Shown here piece after piece: positions 1-8,027 of a stretch of DNA of 64,000 nt. Source of the DNA: an uncultured Bacilli bacterium (lineage in GTDB: Bacteria > Bacillota_I > Bacilli_A > RF39 > UBA660). The stretch is from positions 3,230-67,229 of the forward strand of contig CANRDQ010000003.1 of assembly GCA_947629395.1 (NCBI GenBank), in the 5' to 3' direction. The first letter of the stretch is position 1. Every line of letters begins with the position of its first letter. The position numbers and the translations under genes are program-made. The notes under the pieces were generated by a model. It had not been told where the DNA came from, ran no database searches, and worked only from the letters and a program-made list of their open reading frames with translations.

Positions 1-352
1 CAGTAAAATCTCTGATAATAGCTGGAATTTCTTCCAATCCTGCTAAAGCTGAAGCTTTAACTCTTCTTTCTCCAGCAATAATTTCATAACCTTTTATACT
101 TTTCTTAACTATAATTGGTTGGAAAACTCCATGTTCTTTTATAGATGCTGATAATTCTCTTAATGCTTCTTCATCAAAATTTTGACGTGGTTGATATGGA
201 TTACTACGTAACTCTGAAATTGGAACTTTTTGAATTTCTTCTTTTGGTGTTTCTGTAATTATTTTTTCTTCTACTTTATTATAATCCATAGGTTCGTTTA
301 AAAATAATTCTTCTAGTCCACGACCTAATGCCTTCCTCTTATTATTTTCCAT
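1..352 (-). CDS. parB: ParB/Spo0J chromosome partition protein (partial, N-terminal 117 residues)
   Basis: ParB is the CTP-dependent clamp that loads at parS sites near the origin and works with ParA/Soj and SMC. The visible part opens with the family's KRKALGRGLEELF motif, the ParA-contacting N-terminus. It continues through NPYQPRQNFDEEAL and the CTP-binding IIAGERRVKASALAG box, and the gene leaves the window at base 1 before the helix-turn-helix. The ATG at 350-352 overlaps the end of parA by 11 bases, so the two are translationally coupled. It is clearly distinct from the Noc paralogue upstream: it has the ParB-type NPYQPR where the paralogue has NRFQPR. Two perfect parS sites lie about 22 kb away, upstream of the SRP RNA. 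Partial only because of the window edge. Confidence 0.96.
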   Translation of the reverse strand, partial: MENNKRKALGRGLEELFLNEPMDYNKVEEKIITETPKEEIQKVPISELRSNPYQPRQNFDEEALRELSASIKEHGVFQPIIVKKSIKGYEIIAGERRVKASALAGLEEIPAIIRDFT

Positions 353-1127
353 TTCTTTCAATCACTTCCTTTGCTAAATTTATATAAGCTTCGCTGCCTC
401 TACTCTTTGGATCATACGCTATAATTGGTTCACCATGCGATGGAGCTTCAGTAAGTCTTATTAACCTTGGAATAATTGTATTATAAACTCTTTCTTTAAA
501 GAACTTTCTTATATCATCTACTACTTCAAATCCTAAATTAGTTCTAGAATCTAACATAGTAAGTAAAACACCTTCTATATCCAAATTAGGATTTAAACTC
601 TTTTGTGCTAACATTATTGTATTTAATAATTGCATAATTCCTTCTAATGCAAAGAATTCACATTGTACTGGAATAATTACTGAATTAGAAGCACTTAAAG
701 CATTAGTTGTAATTAACCCTAAAGATGGAGGACAATCTATTATAATAAAGTCAAATAGATCTTTTATTCCTTCTAAATGTTCTTTTAATTGATTTCCTTT
801 AGAAAAGTCTTTGGCTGTTCTACTTTTTTCAATTAATTCGATATCTAAACCTGCTAAATTAATAGTAGCTGGAATTACATACAATCTTTTATACTTTGTC
901 TTAATTATAGCCTCGTTAATAGAACACTTAGATATTAAAACATCATAAATACTCTTATCTATATCTCCTTTATTGATACCCACTCCAGTTGTAGTATTTC
1001 CCTGAGGGTCTAAATCAATTAACAACACTTTTTTACCTAAAAAAGCTAAAGATGCAGAAAGGTTTATACTAGTTGTAGTCTTTCCCACTCCGCCTTTTTG
1101 ATTTACTAAAGATATTACCTTTCCCAT
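342..1127 (-). CDS. parA: ParA/Soj chromosome partitioning ATPase
   Basis: This 261-residue protein is a deviant-Walker ParA ATPase of usual Soj length. KGGVGKTTTS near residue 10 is the signature P-loop, IDLDPQGNTTTG follows, and FIIIDCPPSLG is the Walker B region. It dimerises on DNA with ATP, and ParB stimulates its hydrolysis; in Bacilli it also modulates DnaA. I chose the ATG at 1127 over the GTG at 1136 because the GTG is part of the AGGTGA ribosome binding site. A promoter with TTTCAA, 17 bases and TACAAT lies just upstream (1157-1185), after the noc terminator, so parA-parB form their own transcription unit. Confidence 0.97.
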   Translation of the reverse strand: MGKVISLVNQKGGVGKTTTSINLSASLAFLGKKVLLIDLDPQGNTTTGVGINKGDIDKSIYDVLISKCSINEAIIKTKYKRLYVIPATINLAGLDIELIEKSRTAKDFSKGNQLKEHLEGIKDLFDFIIIDCPPSLGLITTNALSASNSVIIPVQCEFFALEGIMQLLNTIMLAQKSLNPNLDIEGVLLTMLDSRTNLGFEVVDDIRKFFKERVYNTIIPRLIRLTEAPSHGEPIIAYDPKSRGSEAYINLAKEVIERNGK

Positions 1128-1156
1128 ACTTATCACCTTTCTTTTTTCTCTAATAT

Positions 1157-1185
1157 ATTGTATCAGAAAATGATATATTTTGAAA
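1157..1185 (-). promoter_or_regulatory. Promoter of parA-parB
   Basis: On the minus strand, TTTCAA (1180-1185) and TACAAT (1157-1162) are spaced by 17 bases. It lies between the noc terminator and the parA start, about 30 bases before the start codon. The -10 is good and the -35 is weak. Confidence 0.55.
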
Positions 1186-1217
1186 TAACTTTATCAAAAA
1201 AAGTAGATTTATATAAA

Positions 1218-1253
1218 TACAAAAAAAACTAGTATCTTTATATATACTAGTTT
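1218..1253 (-). terminator. Rho-independent terminator after noc
   Basis: Inverted repeat AAACTAGTAT (1244-1253 and 1226-1235, read on the minus strand) with an 8-base loop, followed by a run of eight T on the minus strand. It directly follows the noc stop codon and separates noc from parA. Confidence 0.85.
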
Positions 1254-1258
1254 AAATA

Positions 1259-2929
1259 TTATTCTTCTACAGAAGGTTTTTTAATTTTTATAACAATTTG
1301 ATAAGAGTTTTCTAAATTCATTTCATCAGTATCAATCTCTAAATTTCTTCTTTCAAGTTCTCTTATTACTTCACGAATAGCATTAACTCCACCTTGAACT
1401 TCCATATCAGGTAACTTTGGAGGTTGAGCTACAGGTTCTTCCTCTTTTGGTTCTAATTCACTCTTTAAAGCACCTCTATAAGATGAATGATTTAAGCTAT
1501 TGGCTGTTGCTCCATTACTCTTATTTCTCCTCCCATAATCTTCTATTGTGGGAGTTTTAAACAAATTTTCATCAAAAGTTGAAGATACTGAAATTGGCTT
1601 TTCAGCTTCTGGCTCATTGTTTTTATCATTATAAGAAATTAATCCTTCTTGTCGATCATTATCATCGTCATCATCAAAATTATCTTCAAAGTTTTCTAAA
1701 TCATCATAAGAATCCTTTGTTTTTGGTAAATCCTGATCAACAGATCTATCTATTGTCGATTTCGGAGGATTAATATGTAATAAACTATCAAGTGAAGAAT
1801 TACTATTATCAGATAAGTTATTCTTAGTTAAATCATCTTCAGTCATAAACCCACTATTACCACCAGTTGAACCGCTTAAATCATTAAATGTTGTTTGTGG
1901 TGTACTTGTATAATGTAATTTGCTTTCTGGATCATCATCGTCATCATCATCTTCTTCTAAATCACGATCAATTTCTCCATAATTAATAAATTTAGTATTA
2001 TATGGTTCAGAATTTAATGAGAAGTTATCATTGTTGTTAGAAACTTCACGTGGGCGTGTATTTTGTGGAGTTTCAAAGACTATACTATCTTCTTGATCTC
2101 TTTTAGCTTGGTTATTCAAACTTTCAGTAACATCAGTAAAATCTATCATTTTATCTGGCATTGGAGGAGTAAATCTTGGCTCCTCTGGTTGTTGTACAGG
2201 CTGTGGCTCAGGTTCTGGTGCTACTGGTTGTGCTGGAACACTAAAACTTGGTTCTTCAAACATCTTTTCAGGAGCTTTAGGAATATCAATAGTTTTAGGT
2301 GCTTCCTGAGATATTTCCTCTTCAGCTACATTATCATGTTTAATTAAATTCTCTAAACTTCTAACCGTAATACGATCTTGAATTATTTGTTTTAATAATC
2401 TATCTTGCTCTTCTTTATCATGCACCATTAAAAGTGTTCTACCATGTTTTTCAGAAATTTTACCATTAAGTAAAGCATTTTGAACATTTTCAGATAACCC
2501 TAATAAACGTAATTTATTTGCTACAGCAGATTGACTTTTTCCCATTGTTTTAGCAAGTTCATCTTGGGTCATTTGATCTATTTCTAATATTTTTTGATAT
2601 GTTTTAGCTTCTTCAATTGGATTTAAATTTTTTCTTTGTAAGTTTTCAAGTAGTGCTACTTTTGAACTTTCTTTGTCATCCAAGTTTCTAATAATTGCTG
2701 GAATTTTTGTAAGTCCTGCCAAAGCAGAGGCTTTATATCTTCTTTCTCCAGCTATTATTTCATATTTTTCACCATTTTTACGAACAATAATTGGTTGAAT
2801 AACCCCATGTTCTTTAATTGATACCGCTAATTCCTTCAATGCTCTTTCATCAAAAACTTCTCTTGGTTGAAAACGATTAGGAATAATATCATCTAAATAT
2901 AAATATACTACTTCATTTTCTCCTGGCAT
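1259..2929 (-). CDS. noc: Noc-like nucleoid occlusion protein of the ParB family, with a long acidic C-terminal tail
   Basis: This 556-residue ParB-family protein is far longer than the usual 280-300. Residues about 8-200 are the ParB/Noc core: NRFQPREVF near 18, the CTP-box IIAGERRYKAS at 58-68, ENLQRKNLNPIEEA at 95-108, and a helix-turn-helix at about 121-143. The recognition helix reads GKSQSAVANKLRLL. Its Q and K match Noc rather than ParB (which has SR and ANH), and two Noc-type palindromes occur at 22920-22964. Residues about 205-510 are low-complexity, rich in D, N, S and P, with two long Asp runs. The last 50 residues look ordered again (GGVNAIREVIRELERRN). The N-terminal amphipathic membrane helix of Bacillus Noc is absent. 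The ATG at 2929 follows GGGTGA; the upstream in-frame GTG belongs to that site. Confidence 0.85.
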   Translation of the reverse strand: MPGENEVVYLYLDDIIPNRFQPREVFDERALKELAVSIKEHGVIQPIIVRKNGEKYEIIAGERRYKASALAGLTKIPAIIRNLDDKESSKVALLENLQRKNLNPIEEAKTYQKILEIDQMTQDELAKTMGKSQSAVANKLRLLGLSENVQNALLNGKISEKHGRTLLMVHDKEEQDRLLKQIIQDRITVRSLENLIKHDNVAEEEISQEAPKTIDIPKAPEKMFEEPSFSVPAQPVAPEPEPQPVQQPEEPRFTPPMPDKMIDFTDVTESLNNQAKRDQEDSIVFETPQNTRPREVSNNNDNFSLNSEPYNTKFINYGEIDRDLEEDDDDDDDPESKLHYTSTPQTTFNDLSGSTGGNSGFMTEDDLTKNNLSDNSNSSLDSLLHINPPKSTIDRSVDQDLPKTKDSYDDLENFEDNFDDDDDNDRQEGLISYNDKNNEPEAEKPISVSSTFDENLFKTPTIEDYGRRNKSNGATANSLNHSSYRGALKSELEPKEEEPVAQPPKLPDMEVQGGVNAIREVIRELERRNLEIDTDEMNLENSYQIVIKIKKPSVEE

Positions 2930-3039
2930 ATAAGTCACCCACTTTATTCTTTTTTATTCTATGAACCTATTATCAATAACTATTATAACATTAATAATTA
3001 TAAAATTTCAATAGATTTTACTTTTTTATCCTTATTGAC

Positions 3040-3066
3040 ATAAAAAAAGAAGCTCTATGCTTCTTC
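3040..3066 (-). terminator. Terminator after spoVG
   Basis: AAGAAGC (minus strand, from 3065-3059) pairs with GCTTCTT (3053-3047) around a 5-base loop, followed by seven T. It overlaps the last codons of spoVG and isolates it from noc. Confidence 0.85.
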
Positions 3067-3342
3067 ATTTCCTTCTTCAGGTGCATCTTCTGCTTCATTA
3101 TAAGCACTTATAACTGCATCTTCGAACATAGCTCTTACTTCTGGATTAATTGGATGAGCTATATCACGATAACCACCTGTAGCGGTTTTACGGCTTGGCA
3201 TTGCAATAAATAAACCGTTATCTCCTTCAATTATACGAATATCATGAACTGCAAAACTATCATCTAATAATACTGATGCAATTCCTTTCATACGTGATCC
3301 TTCTTTTTCAATCTTACGTACATTAACTGATGTAATTTTCAT
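3055..3342 (-). CDS. spoVG: SpoVG, RNA/DNA-binding global regulator
   Basis: This 95-residue protein has the usual SpoVG length and sequence: it starts with [11 protein letters not shown] and carries the conserved [23 protein letters not shown] block and an acidic tail. SpoVG is a small nucleic-acid-binding protein, named from sporulation and septation and widely regulatory in Bacillota. It has a good GGGAGG ribosome binding site 8-9 bases before the ATG and its own terminator at 3040-3066. In Bacillus the gene is driven by sigma-H; sigH is present in this window at 53038, but I do not see a convincing sigma-H promoter here. Confidence 0.97.
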   Translation of the reverse strand: MKITSVNVRKIEKEGSRMKGIASVLLDDSFAVHDIRIIEGDNGLFIAMPSRKTATGGYRDIAHPINPEVRAMFEDAVISAYNEAEDAPEEGNEEA

Positions 3343-3445
3343 TTTTGTCCTCCCTCGTCATTATGCTATCTTAAAGTATCATCTACTTTATATAATCATT
3401 TTATAATAAATACAACGAAAATGCAACATTTTTTCGTAAAAACTA

Positions 3446-3664
3446 TTATTCTATAATTTCTAAATTCTCAATTAAAATATCACTGTAGGTAAATGATTTA
3501 ATTCGATTATCTTGATTTTTAATTTCAATAGTAAAAACAGCGGGATAGGTATCGATAATTCTTCCTTCAAACTCTTCAGTTTGATTTCTAGAACCATTAA
3601 ATTTAAACTTTAATAATTTACCCTTTTTACAGTTCATTTCATTTCTGATTTTTTCTATATTCAT
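3446..3664 (-). CDS. veg: Veg family protein
   Basis: This 72-residue protein matches the Veg family. It has MNIEKIRNEMNCKKGKLLKFK at the N-terminus, where Veg proteins have a conserved G-x-x-x-x-x-K core, and a small beta-barrel-like pattern through FEGRIIDTYPAVFTIE. In Bacillus Veg is abundantly transcribed and affects biofilm matrix expression and germination; the biochemical role is unknown. Its start codon overlaps the yabG stop by four bases (ATGA), so the two are translationally coupled. The yabG-veg pair is conserved in Bacilli upstream of spoVG-region genes. Confidence 0.88.
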   Translation of the reverse strand: MNIEKIRNEMNCKKGKLLKFKFNGSRNQTEEFEGRIIDTYPAVFTIEIKNQDNRIKSFTYSDILIENLEIIE

Positions 3665-4449
3665 CTTGGAAAACCTACATACATTGTACCATTAGTTATG
3701 ATTCCACCTATCCCATTTGAACCATATTTAGTTTTTTCAATCATATTTATTAAATCTATATTCTTGTTTTTTTCTGATAAGGCAATAGAACTAGCTATAA
3801 TAGCGGGATCTAAAGCATGGATATTAATTCGTTTTGGACTTGAGGCAAAATTAGCACCAGCTTTAATAAGTTGTTCATAATTAGATTGACAAGCACCAGC
3901 AATAATTATTAATTTATCTTGACTTTTTTCATATTTCCTAGCTTCTTTAATTGCTTCCACAAAATTTCTACTATTTTGATAATTATTTATATCTTCCATA
4001 TCGTTTTTTCTTCGATAGTAAGCATCATGTCCCGTAATAACAATTATATCTGGTTTATATTTTTTTAAATATACAGTTATTTCTTTAGAAATCATATCTT
4101 CTTTTAAATTTACTCCATAAGCTTTTACTTTTATATCCCTATAAAAATTCATACATCTTGCCAAATAATCTTGATCCCCATCAATATGTAAAATAGTACC
4201 AGGTAAATAAAAATATTGACTTCTATCTAAATTAATTTCTTTTTTATTTTCCTCAATAATTAAACGATCTTCTTTAAATGAGTCAATATCTTCTTTTTCT
4301 TTTCTCAAATCTTCTAAATCACTATCAGCATATAATCTTAAATCTACTCCTTTTAAGATAGCTATGTCATTATTAATTTCTATTACTCTAAAGACAATAT
4401 CATTATTATGTGAATTACGACTAACAATATCACCTATTTTAAAATTCAT
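3661..4449 (-). CDS. yabG: YabG, sporulation-specific cysteine protease
   Basis: This 262-residue protein is YabG (peptidase family U57). In Bacillus it is made in the mother cell and processes spore coat proteins for cross-linking. The recognisable features are the N-terminal GDIVSRNSHNNDIVFRV beta domain, the central DIIVITGHDAYY segment, IIIAGACQSNYEQLIKAGANFASSPKR, HALDPAIIASSIALSE, and the C-terminal GIGGIITNGTMYVGFPR. Its presence is strong evidence that this lineage forms spores. It is followed directly by veg and preceded by the rsmA terminator. GGAGATG provides the ribosome binding site. Confidence 0.93.
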   Translation of the reverse strand: MNFKIGDIVSRNSHNNDIVFRVIEINNDIAILKGVDLRLYADSDLEDLRKEKEDIDSFKEDRLIIEENKKEINLDRSQYFYLPGTILHIDGDQDYLARCMNFYRDIKVKAYGVNLKEDMISKEITVYLKKYKPDIIVITGHDAYYRRKNDMEDINNYQNSRNFVEAIKEARKYEKSQDKLIIIAGACQSNYEQLIKAGANFASSPKRINIHALDPAIIASSIALSEKNKNIDLINMIEKTKYGSNGIGGIITNGTMYVGFPR

Positions 4450-4580
4450 TTAATCATCTCCAAAAAAGTATATGTAAATAACTAAAAAAATATTTTAACA
4501 ATAATTTAGAGCTACTATTTTTTATCTATTTTTAGTCTCTCCCCAATCAGATAGATTCTATAACCTTATTGAAATTACAA

Positions 4581-4607
4581 TAAAAAATGACTAATCTAAA
4601 TGATTAG
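4581..4607 (-). terminator. Terminator after rsmA
   Basis: CTAATC and GATTAG (4602-4607 and 4591-4596 read on the minus strand) flank a 5-base loop, followed by TCA and six T. It overlaps the rsmA stop codon. Confidence 0.8.
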
Positions 4608-5385
4608 CCATATCTACAAATACTTCTACTGGTAATTGTTCCGCTCTAGAAGTTAAATCTTTATTATATTTTTTAAGAACCTCTTCTACTTTAGTTAAAT
4701 CATATTTCTTTAAATTATTACGTAAATTTTTTCTTTTAAATTGAAAAGAATCTTTAACTAAATTATTAAATTTACTTTTATCTTTTAATGGTAAAGTTTC
4801 ACCTTTTTCAGATAATTCAATTACTACACTATCTACATTAGGTTTAGGAATAAATTCATTACGAGATACATTCATAAGTTTTTTTAAATTATAGGAATAC
4901 CCTAATATTACACTTAAAGCATTATAACTTTTAGTACCATAAGTTGCAGTTATTCTATCTCCTAATTCTTTTTGAACCATCATCACTATTTTTTTAAATT
5001 TTATTCTACTTTCTACTAATTTAAATAATATAGGTGTAGTTATATAATAAGGAACATTACTAATAAAATAAATATTATCAACATCATAACCTTTAATATC
5101 TTCTTCTATATTTCTTTCTAAAAAATCACCAAATAAGATTTTTATGTTATCAACATCTGAAAACTCTTTCATTAATATATCTTGTAAAGTTTCATCTATT
5201 TCATATGCCAAAACATATTTAGCATTCTTTACTAAACATCTAGTCAGATTACCTGAACCTGGTCCTACTTCTATTACTAAAGAATTATCTAAAATATTAG
5301 TTTTTTCCACTATATTTTCTACAATTTTATTATTTTTTAAAAAATTTTGTCCGAACTTCTTTTTAAATTTAAAATCATTATACAT
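4591..5385 (-). CDS. rsmA: 16S rRNA dimethyladenosine transferase RsmA (KsgA)
   Basis: This 264-residue Rossmann methyltransferase dimethylates the two adjacent adenines in helix 45 of 16S rRNA late in 30S assembly, using SAM. The visible motifs are KKFGQNFL at the N-terminus, the SAM motif I VIEVGPGSGNLTR, YEIDETL in motif II, and the catalytic NVPYYITTPI (motif IV, N-x-P-Y). FIPKPNVDSVVIEL and the C-terminal helical domain (FQFKRKNLRNNLKKY) complete the fold. Length and all key residues are normal. The rsmA-yabG-veg order matches Bacillus. Confidence 0.97.
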   Translation of the reverse strand: MYNDFKFKKKFGQNFLKNNKIVENIVEKTNILDNSLVIEVGPGSGNLTRCLVKNAKYVLAYEIDETLQDILMKEFSDVDNIKILFGDFLERNIEEDIKGYDVDNIYFISNVPYYITTPILFKLVESRIKFKKIVMMVQKELGDRITATYGTKSYNALSVILGYSYNLKKLMNVSRNEFIPKPNVDSVVIELSEKGETLPLKDKSKFNNLVKDSFQFKRKNLRNNLKKYDLTKVEEVLKKYNKDLTSRAEQLPVEVFVDMANHLD

Positions 5386-5440
5386 AATATCACCTAATGT
5401 CTTTCTCGTCTAATATAGCAAAATTTAGGTCTTTATTCAA

Positions 5441-5470
5441 TAAAAAATACTTTGTATTTCTACAAAGTAT
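5441..5470 (-). terminator. Terminator of the sipW operon
   Basis: ATACTTTGT and ACAAAGTAT (5462-5470 and 5447-5455 on the minus strand) form a 9-bp stem with a 6-base loop, followed by T5-A-T. The stop codon of the last gene lies in the stem region. Confidence 0.88.
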
Positions 5471-5972
5471 CAATTTGCACTGCAATTTTATCTTCATGAT
5501 GTTCATTATTATTAACATTATTATTTTGTGGATTTGCTTTGTTCTTCTTTTTAAAATGCATATCACTTAAAGCTAAAAATACATCAGCAATACATAAACC
5601 ATATATCATTACATTAAAGAAAGAAATTCCATCAGAGAAATAATTAAAGTTAATATTAAAACTATTTTTTAAACTATAAACCATATATGGATCTAACACA
5701 GCTCTTAAACCAACAAAAGCTATAGTAGCAAAAACTAAACAACAAGTTAAATTAAAGAAAACGTTTTTTGTTACTGCTTTTTGTCTAAAGAATATGTTAA
5801 TTGCAAATAAAGCAAATATTAATATATGTGGTATAAATACATATATTAAACCTATTAGTGGTTTTTCTAATCTTTGATACATTCTAAATAAAACGAATAA
5901 AGAAGTTCCCACTGCTACTACATATAATATAAATTTTAAAAAGTAAAATAATCCATTAAATATCTTAGTCAT
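5460..5972 (-). CDS. Hypothetical membrane protein, last gene of the sipW operon
   Basis: I do not recognise this 170-residue protein. Four hydrophobic segments are visible at about residues 7-28, 41-62, 71-92 and 118-136, followed by a short hydrophilic tail rich in K, N and H (KKKNKANPQNNNVNNN) that is presumably cytoplasmic. There are no catalytic motifs. It begins 12 bases after the preceding gene, with a GGAGGA ribosome binding site, and is followed immediately by the operon terminator. Its place behind a SipW-type signal peptidase and two single-span exported proteins suggests a membrane partner of that set; this is inference from context only. Confidence 0.85.
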   Translation of the reverse strand: MTKIFNGLFYFLKFILYVVAVGTSLFVLFRMYQRLEKPLIGLIYVFIPHILIFALFAINIFFRQKAVTKNVFFNLTCCLVFATIAFVGLRAVLDPYMVYSLKNSFNINFNYFSDGISFFNVMIYGLCIADVFLALSDMHFKKKNKANPQNNNVNNNEHHEDKIAVQIDTL

Positions 5973-5984
5973 TATTTCCTCCTC

Positions 5985-6671
5985 TTAAATCATTTTTCTA
6001 TACCATCTAGATACTTCTAATAGTAAATCTACTGAATTTAAATAAGAACGATTTACTTCATTGTAACTATCACGTGCTACATCATAAATATCTCTCTTTG
6101 TATTTTCACTACTAAAATAATAACTACCATTATTTAATAACACTTTATATACATATTCAGTATCTTTTCTTAACATATCAGCATTTAATTTTATAAAAGG
6201 TGCTACTGCAGTTAAATCTGGATCTCTAAATTTAGCACTTTCTCCTGTTAATCCTAATTCATATAATTGACTTACAACACAACCATTTACAATTTTGTTT
6301 TGATACATATTTTGGAAATTATAAATATCAGTGGCTGTAAATTCCTTTTTATTTATTAGTTTTTGAAAATCTTCATCTTCATATTGATTAACACATAATA
6401 ACAATTTTGAATTAATTGTCATTAACATTAATTTATCTTTTGATCCTCGATATGTATTAGGATTAAAACTAGCTATAGTATTTTTTACTTCTTGTAATTT
6501 AACTTTAACATCTTCATATTCACGTTGAGTGTTTTCTCCTGGAACATAAGCTTTTGAAATATCTTTATAATGATAAAAATTTAAAAATAGTAAGAAAAAA
6601 GCCGCTCCAAAAACCAAACCAACAAACGTATACCCAATTATTTTTGAATACTCTCTTAATAATTTTATCAT
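5985..6671 (-). CDS. Hypothetical single-span exported protein of the sipW operon
   Basis: This 228-residue protein is not one I recognise. It has a short cytoplasmic start (MIKLLREYSK), one membrane segment at about 12-33, then an extracytoplasmic domain that is mostly helical and charged. That domain has a heptad-like stretch at about 45-75 (EYEDVKVKLQEVKNTIASF). Cysteines are few (CVNQYE, NGCVVS), so one disulphide is possible. The start overlaps the stop of the preceding gene as ATGA, indicating translational coupling. The N-terminal segment could be a membrane anchor or an uncleaved signal peptide. Confidence 0.85.
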   Translation of the reverse strand: MIKLLREYSKIIGYTFVGLVFGAAFFLLFLNFYHYKDISKAYVPGENTQREYEDVKVKLQEVKNTIASFNPNTYRGSKDKLMLMTINSKLLLCVNQYEDEDFQKLINKKEFTATDIYNFQNMYQNKIVNGCVVSQLYELGLTGESAKFRDPDLTAVAPFIKLNADMLRKDTEYVYKVLLNNGSYYFSSENTKRDIYDVARDSYNEVNRSYLNSVDLLLEVSRWYRKMI

Positions 6672-7198
6672 CTTATCTCCTCCACTATTGGTTTTATATC
6701 AACTTTGTAATGATAATATTTATTCATCCAGTCTGTTTTTTCTGCACTTTGAGGAACCCAGACTTTCAACTCATATTTATAAGTCTTATTTTTTGGAATA
6801 GAACGAGCATCTAAAATATTATCTTTTATTTTAGACATACTTTGTTTTTCAATAACAATTCCATTTAGACTTAACTCATAACGAAGTTGACTTCTCTTTA
6901 ATAATTTCTTCTCCGAACCTTTCTTAATATCCTTGATTACTACTTTATAATTAGCTGCGATATCACCATTATTAGAAACTTCAAATTCATAAGGTTCTAA
7001 CTTTTCAGCTTCTCTATCAAGGAAAGGAAATAGCTGTTCAAGTTTAATACCTTCACCATTATCTTTTAAAGAAACTTCAATTTTCCCAATAATTTGCTCT
7101 TTTTTATCTGCAAAAATTTCAAATCCAATAAAAGATACGGCTGCTGTAAAAACTATAATAGCTATAGCACTTATTAAAATTACTATCCTTTTATCCAT
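6668..7198 (-). CDS. Secreted protein, probable SipW-dependent substrate (TasA/camelysin-like architecture)
   Basis: This 176-residue protein starts with MDKR and a hydrophobic signal/anchor at about 5-27 (VILISAIAIIVFTAAVSFIGFEIFA). A beta-rich domain follows with FEVSNNGDIAANYKVVIKD at about 83-101, a pattern typical of TasA/camelysin-type domains (a region of F-x-V-x-N-x-G). I chose the ATG at 7198 over the upstream ORF start because AGGGAGGT precedes it at good spacing. It directly follows the signal peptidase gene. In Bacillus, TasA is processed by SipW and forms matrix fibres; whether this protein does so is inference. Motif similarity is weak, so another exported role is possible. Confidence 0.75.
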   Translation of the reverse strand: MDKRIVILISAIAIIVFTAAVSFIGFEIFADKKEQIIGKIEVSLKDNGEGIKLEQLFPFLDREAEKLEPYEFEVSNNGDIAANYKVVIKDIKKGSEKKLLKRSQLRYELSLNGIVIEKQSMSKIKDNILDARSIPKNKTYKYELKVWVPQSAEKTDWMNKYYHYKVDIKPIVEEIR

Positions 7199-7211
7199 AT
7201 CAACGACCTCC

Positions 7212-7949
7212 CTAGTTTTTATTAGATTTAAATGCATCTAATGTTTCTATTTTATCTGGATTTGAGTTATCATCTTTATTATCTTTTCCGTGATTATCCA
7301 ATTCTTTATCTTTGTCTTGGTCTTTCTTTTTACTACTTCCTATCTCTTTTATGGTCTTAATTAATTTGATAATATCATAAATTATAATTCCTAAACATGG
7401 TATAACTATAGCTATTATCCAGCCATAAGTTTGTGATAAGAAGAATTGTAAATAACCTATTTTAGGTATAACTAATATAACTTTTCCATATATATCATCT
7501 GCTTTAACTAAAGCAGCATCTTCTGCATTATTATTATCACCTTTTGTTCTAAATAATACTTTATCAGTACCTTTATTTTCAATACCTACTATACGGTGTG
7601 TTATAGTAAGTCCTGAATATCTAGGATCTTTAGAATCAAAAGTAATAACATCATCTTTCTGTAATTTAGAAGCATCTGTTCTTTTTATAACTACTGCATC
7701 TTGAACTTTAATAGCTGGAACCATACTAGGGCTAACAATTATATAAGCATTAAATAAAGGAATAGGATTGCCTCCAGATTTTAAGTTCTTTTGATAGTCA
7801 TATACATAGACAACAAGGGTTATGGCTGCAATAAGCAAAATTAAAAACACTGACCATAAAAACACTTTAGAAATATAATGAAGTACTGTTTTGACTATAT
7901 TCCAAGCGGATTTATGTTCTTTATATTGCGCATTAATATCCTCTCGCAT
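7212..7949 (-). CDS. sipW: ER-type signal peptidase I (SipW-like)
   Basis: This 245-residue membrane protease has one N-terminal membrane segment at about 29-50 and a catalytic domain with IIVSPSMVPAIK (nucleophile Ser75). ITHRIVGI places a His at about 118 where prokaryotic-type enzymes carry the catalytic Lys, and RTKGDNN follows at about 134-140. This Ser-His arrangement defines the ER/archaeal-type (SipW) family. A second membrane segment lies at about 175-195, with a long Lys/Asp-rich cytoplasmic tail. I chose the ATG at 7949 because GAAGGGTGAAG precedes it; a 15-residue longer ORF exists. It heads a four-gene operon and probably processes the next gene's product. A TATAAT box lies about 25 bases upstream, but its -35 is weak. 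Confidence 0.92.
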   Translation of the reverse strand: MREDINAQYKEHKSAWNIVKTVLHYISKVFLWSVFLILLIAAITLVVYVYDYQKNLKSGGNPIPLFNAYIIVSPSMVPAIKVQDAVVIKRTDASKLQKDDVITFDSKDPRYSGLTITHRIVGIENKGTDKVLFRTKGDNNNAEDAALVKADDIYGKVILVIPKIGYLQFFLSQTYGWIIAIVIPCLGIIIYDIIKLIKTIKEIGSSKKKDQDKDKELDNHGKDNKDDNSNPDKIETLDAFKSNKN

Positions 7950-8027
7950 ATTCTTCACCCTTCTCATCCTATTATATAACTTATCATAACACATTTAATT
8001 TTAAAAATCTAGTAATATCAATAAGCT

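Noticed and set aside
1660..1690. Possible microsatellite or CRISPR-like repeats in noc (runs of CAT/CGT/TCA triplets)
   Set aside because: They encode Asp runs in a conserved-frame protein; there are no spacers of constant length, so not CRISPR.
2047..2052. CACGTG core like a parS half
   Set aside because: The flanks do not match parS (only the six-base core), and it lies inside noc coding sequence.
1579..2347. Plus-strand ORFs antisense to noc
   Set aside because: They are shadows of the low-complexity noc tail (repeats of GAT/GAA codons read in reverse give His/Leu-rich frames) and have no ribosome binding site.
3412..3445. Hairpin-like repeat between veg and spoVG as a terminator
   Set aside because: The stem ACGAAAATG/CATTTTTTCGT has bulges and no T tail on the minus strand, so support is too weak.
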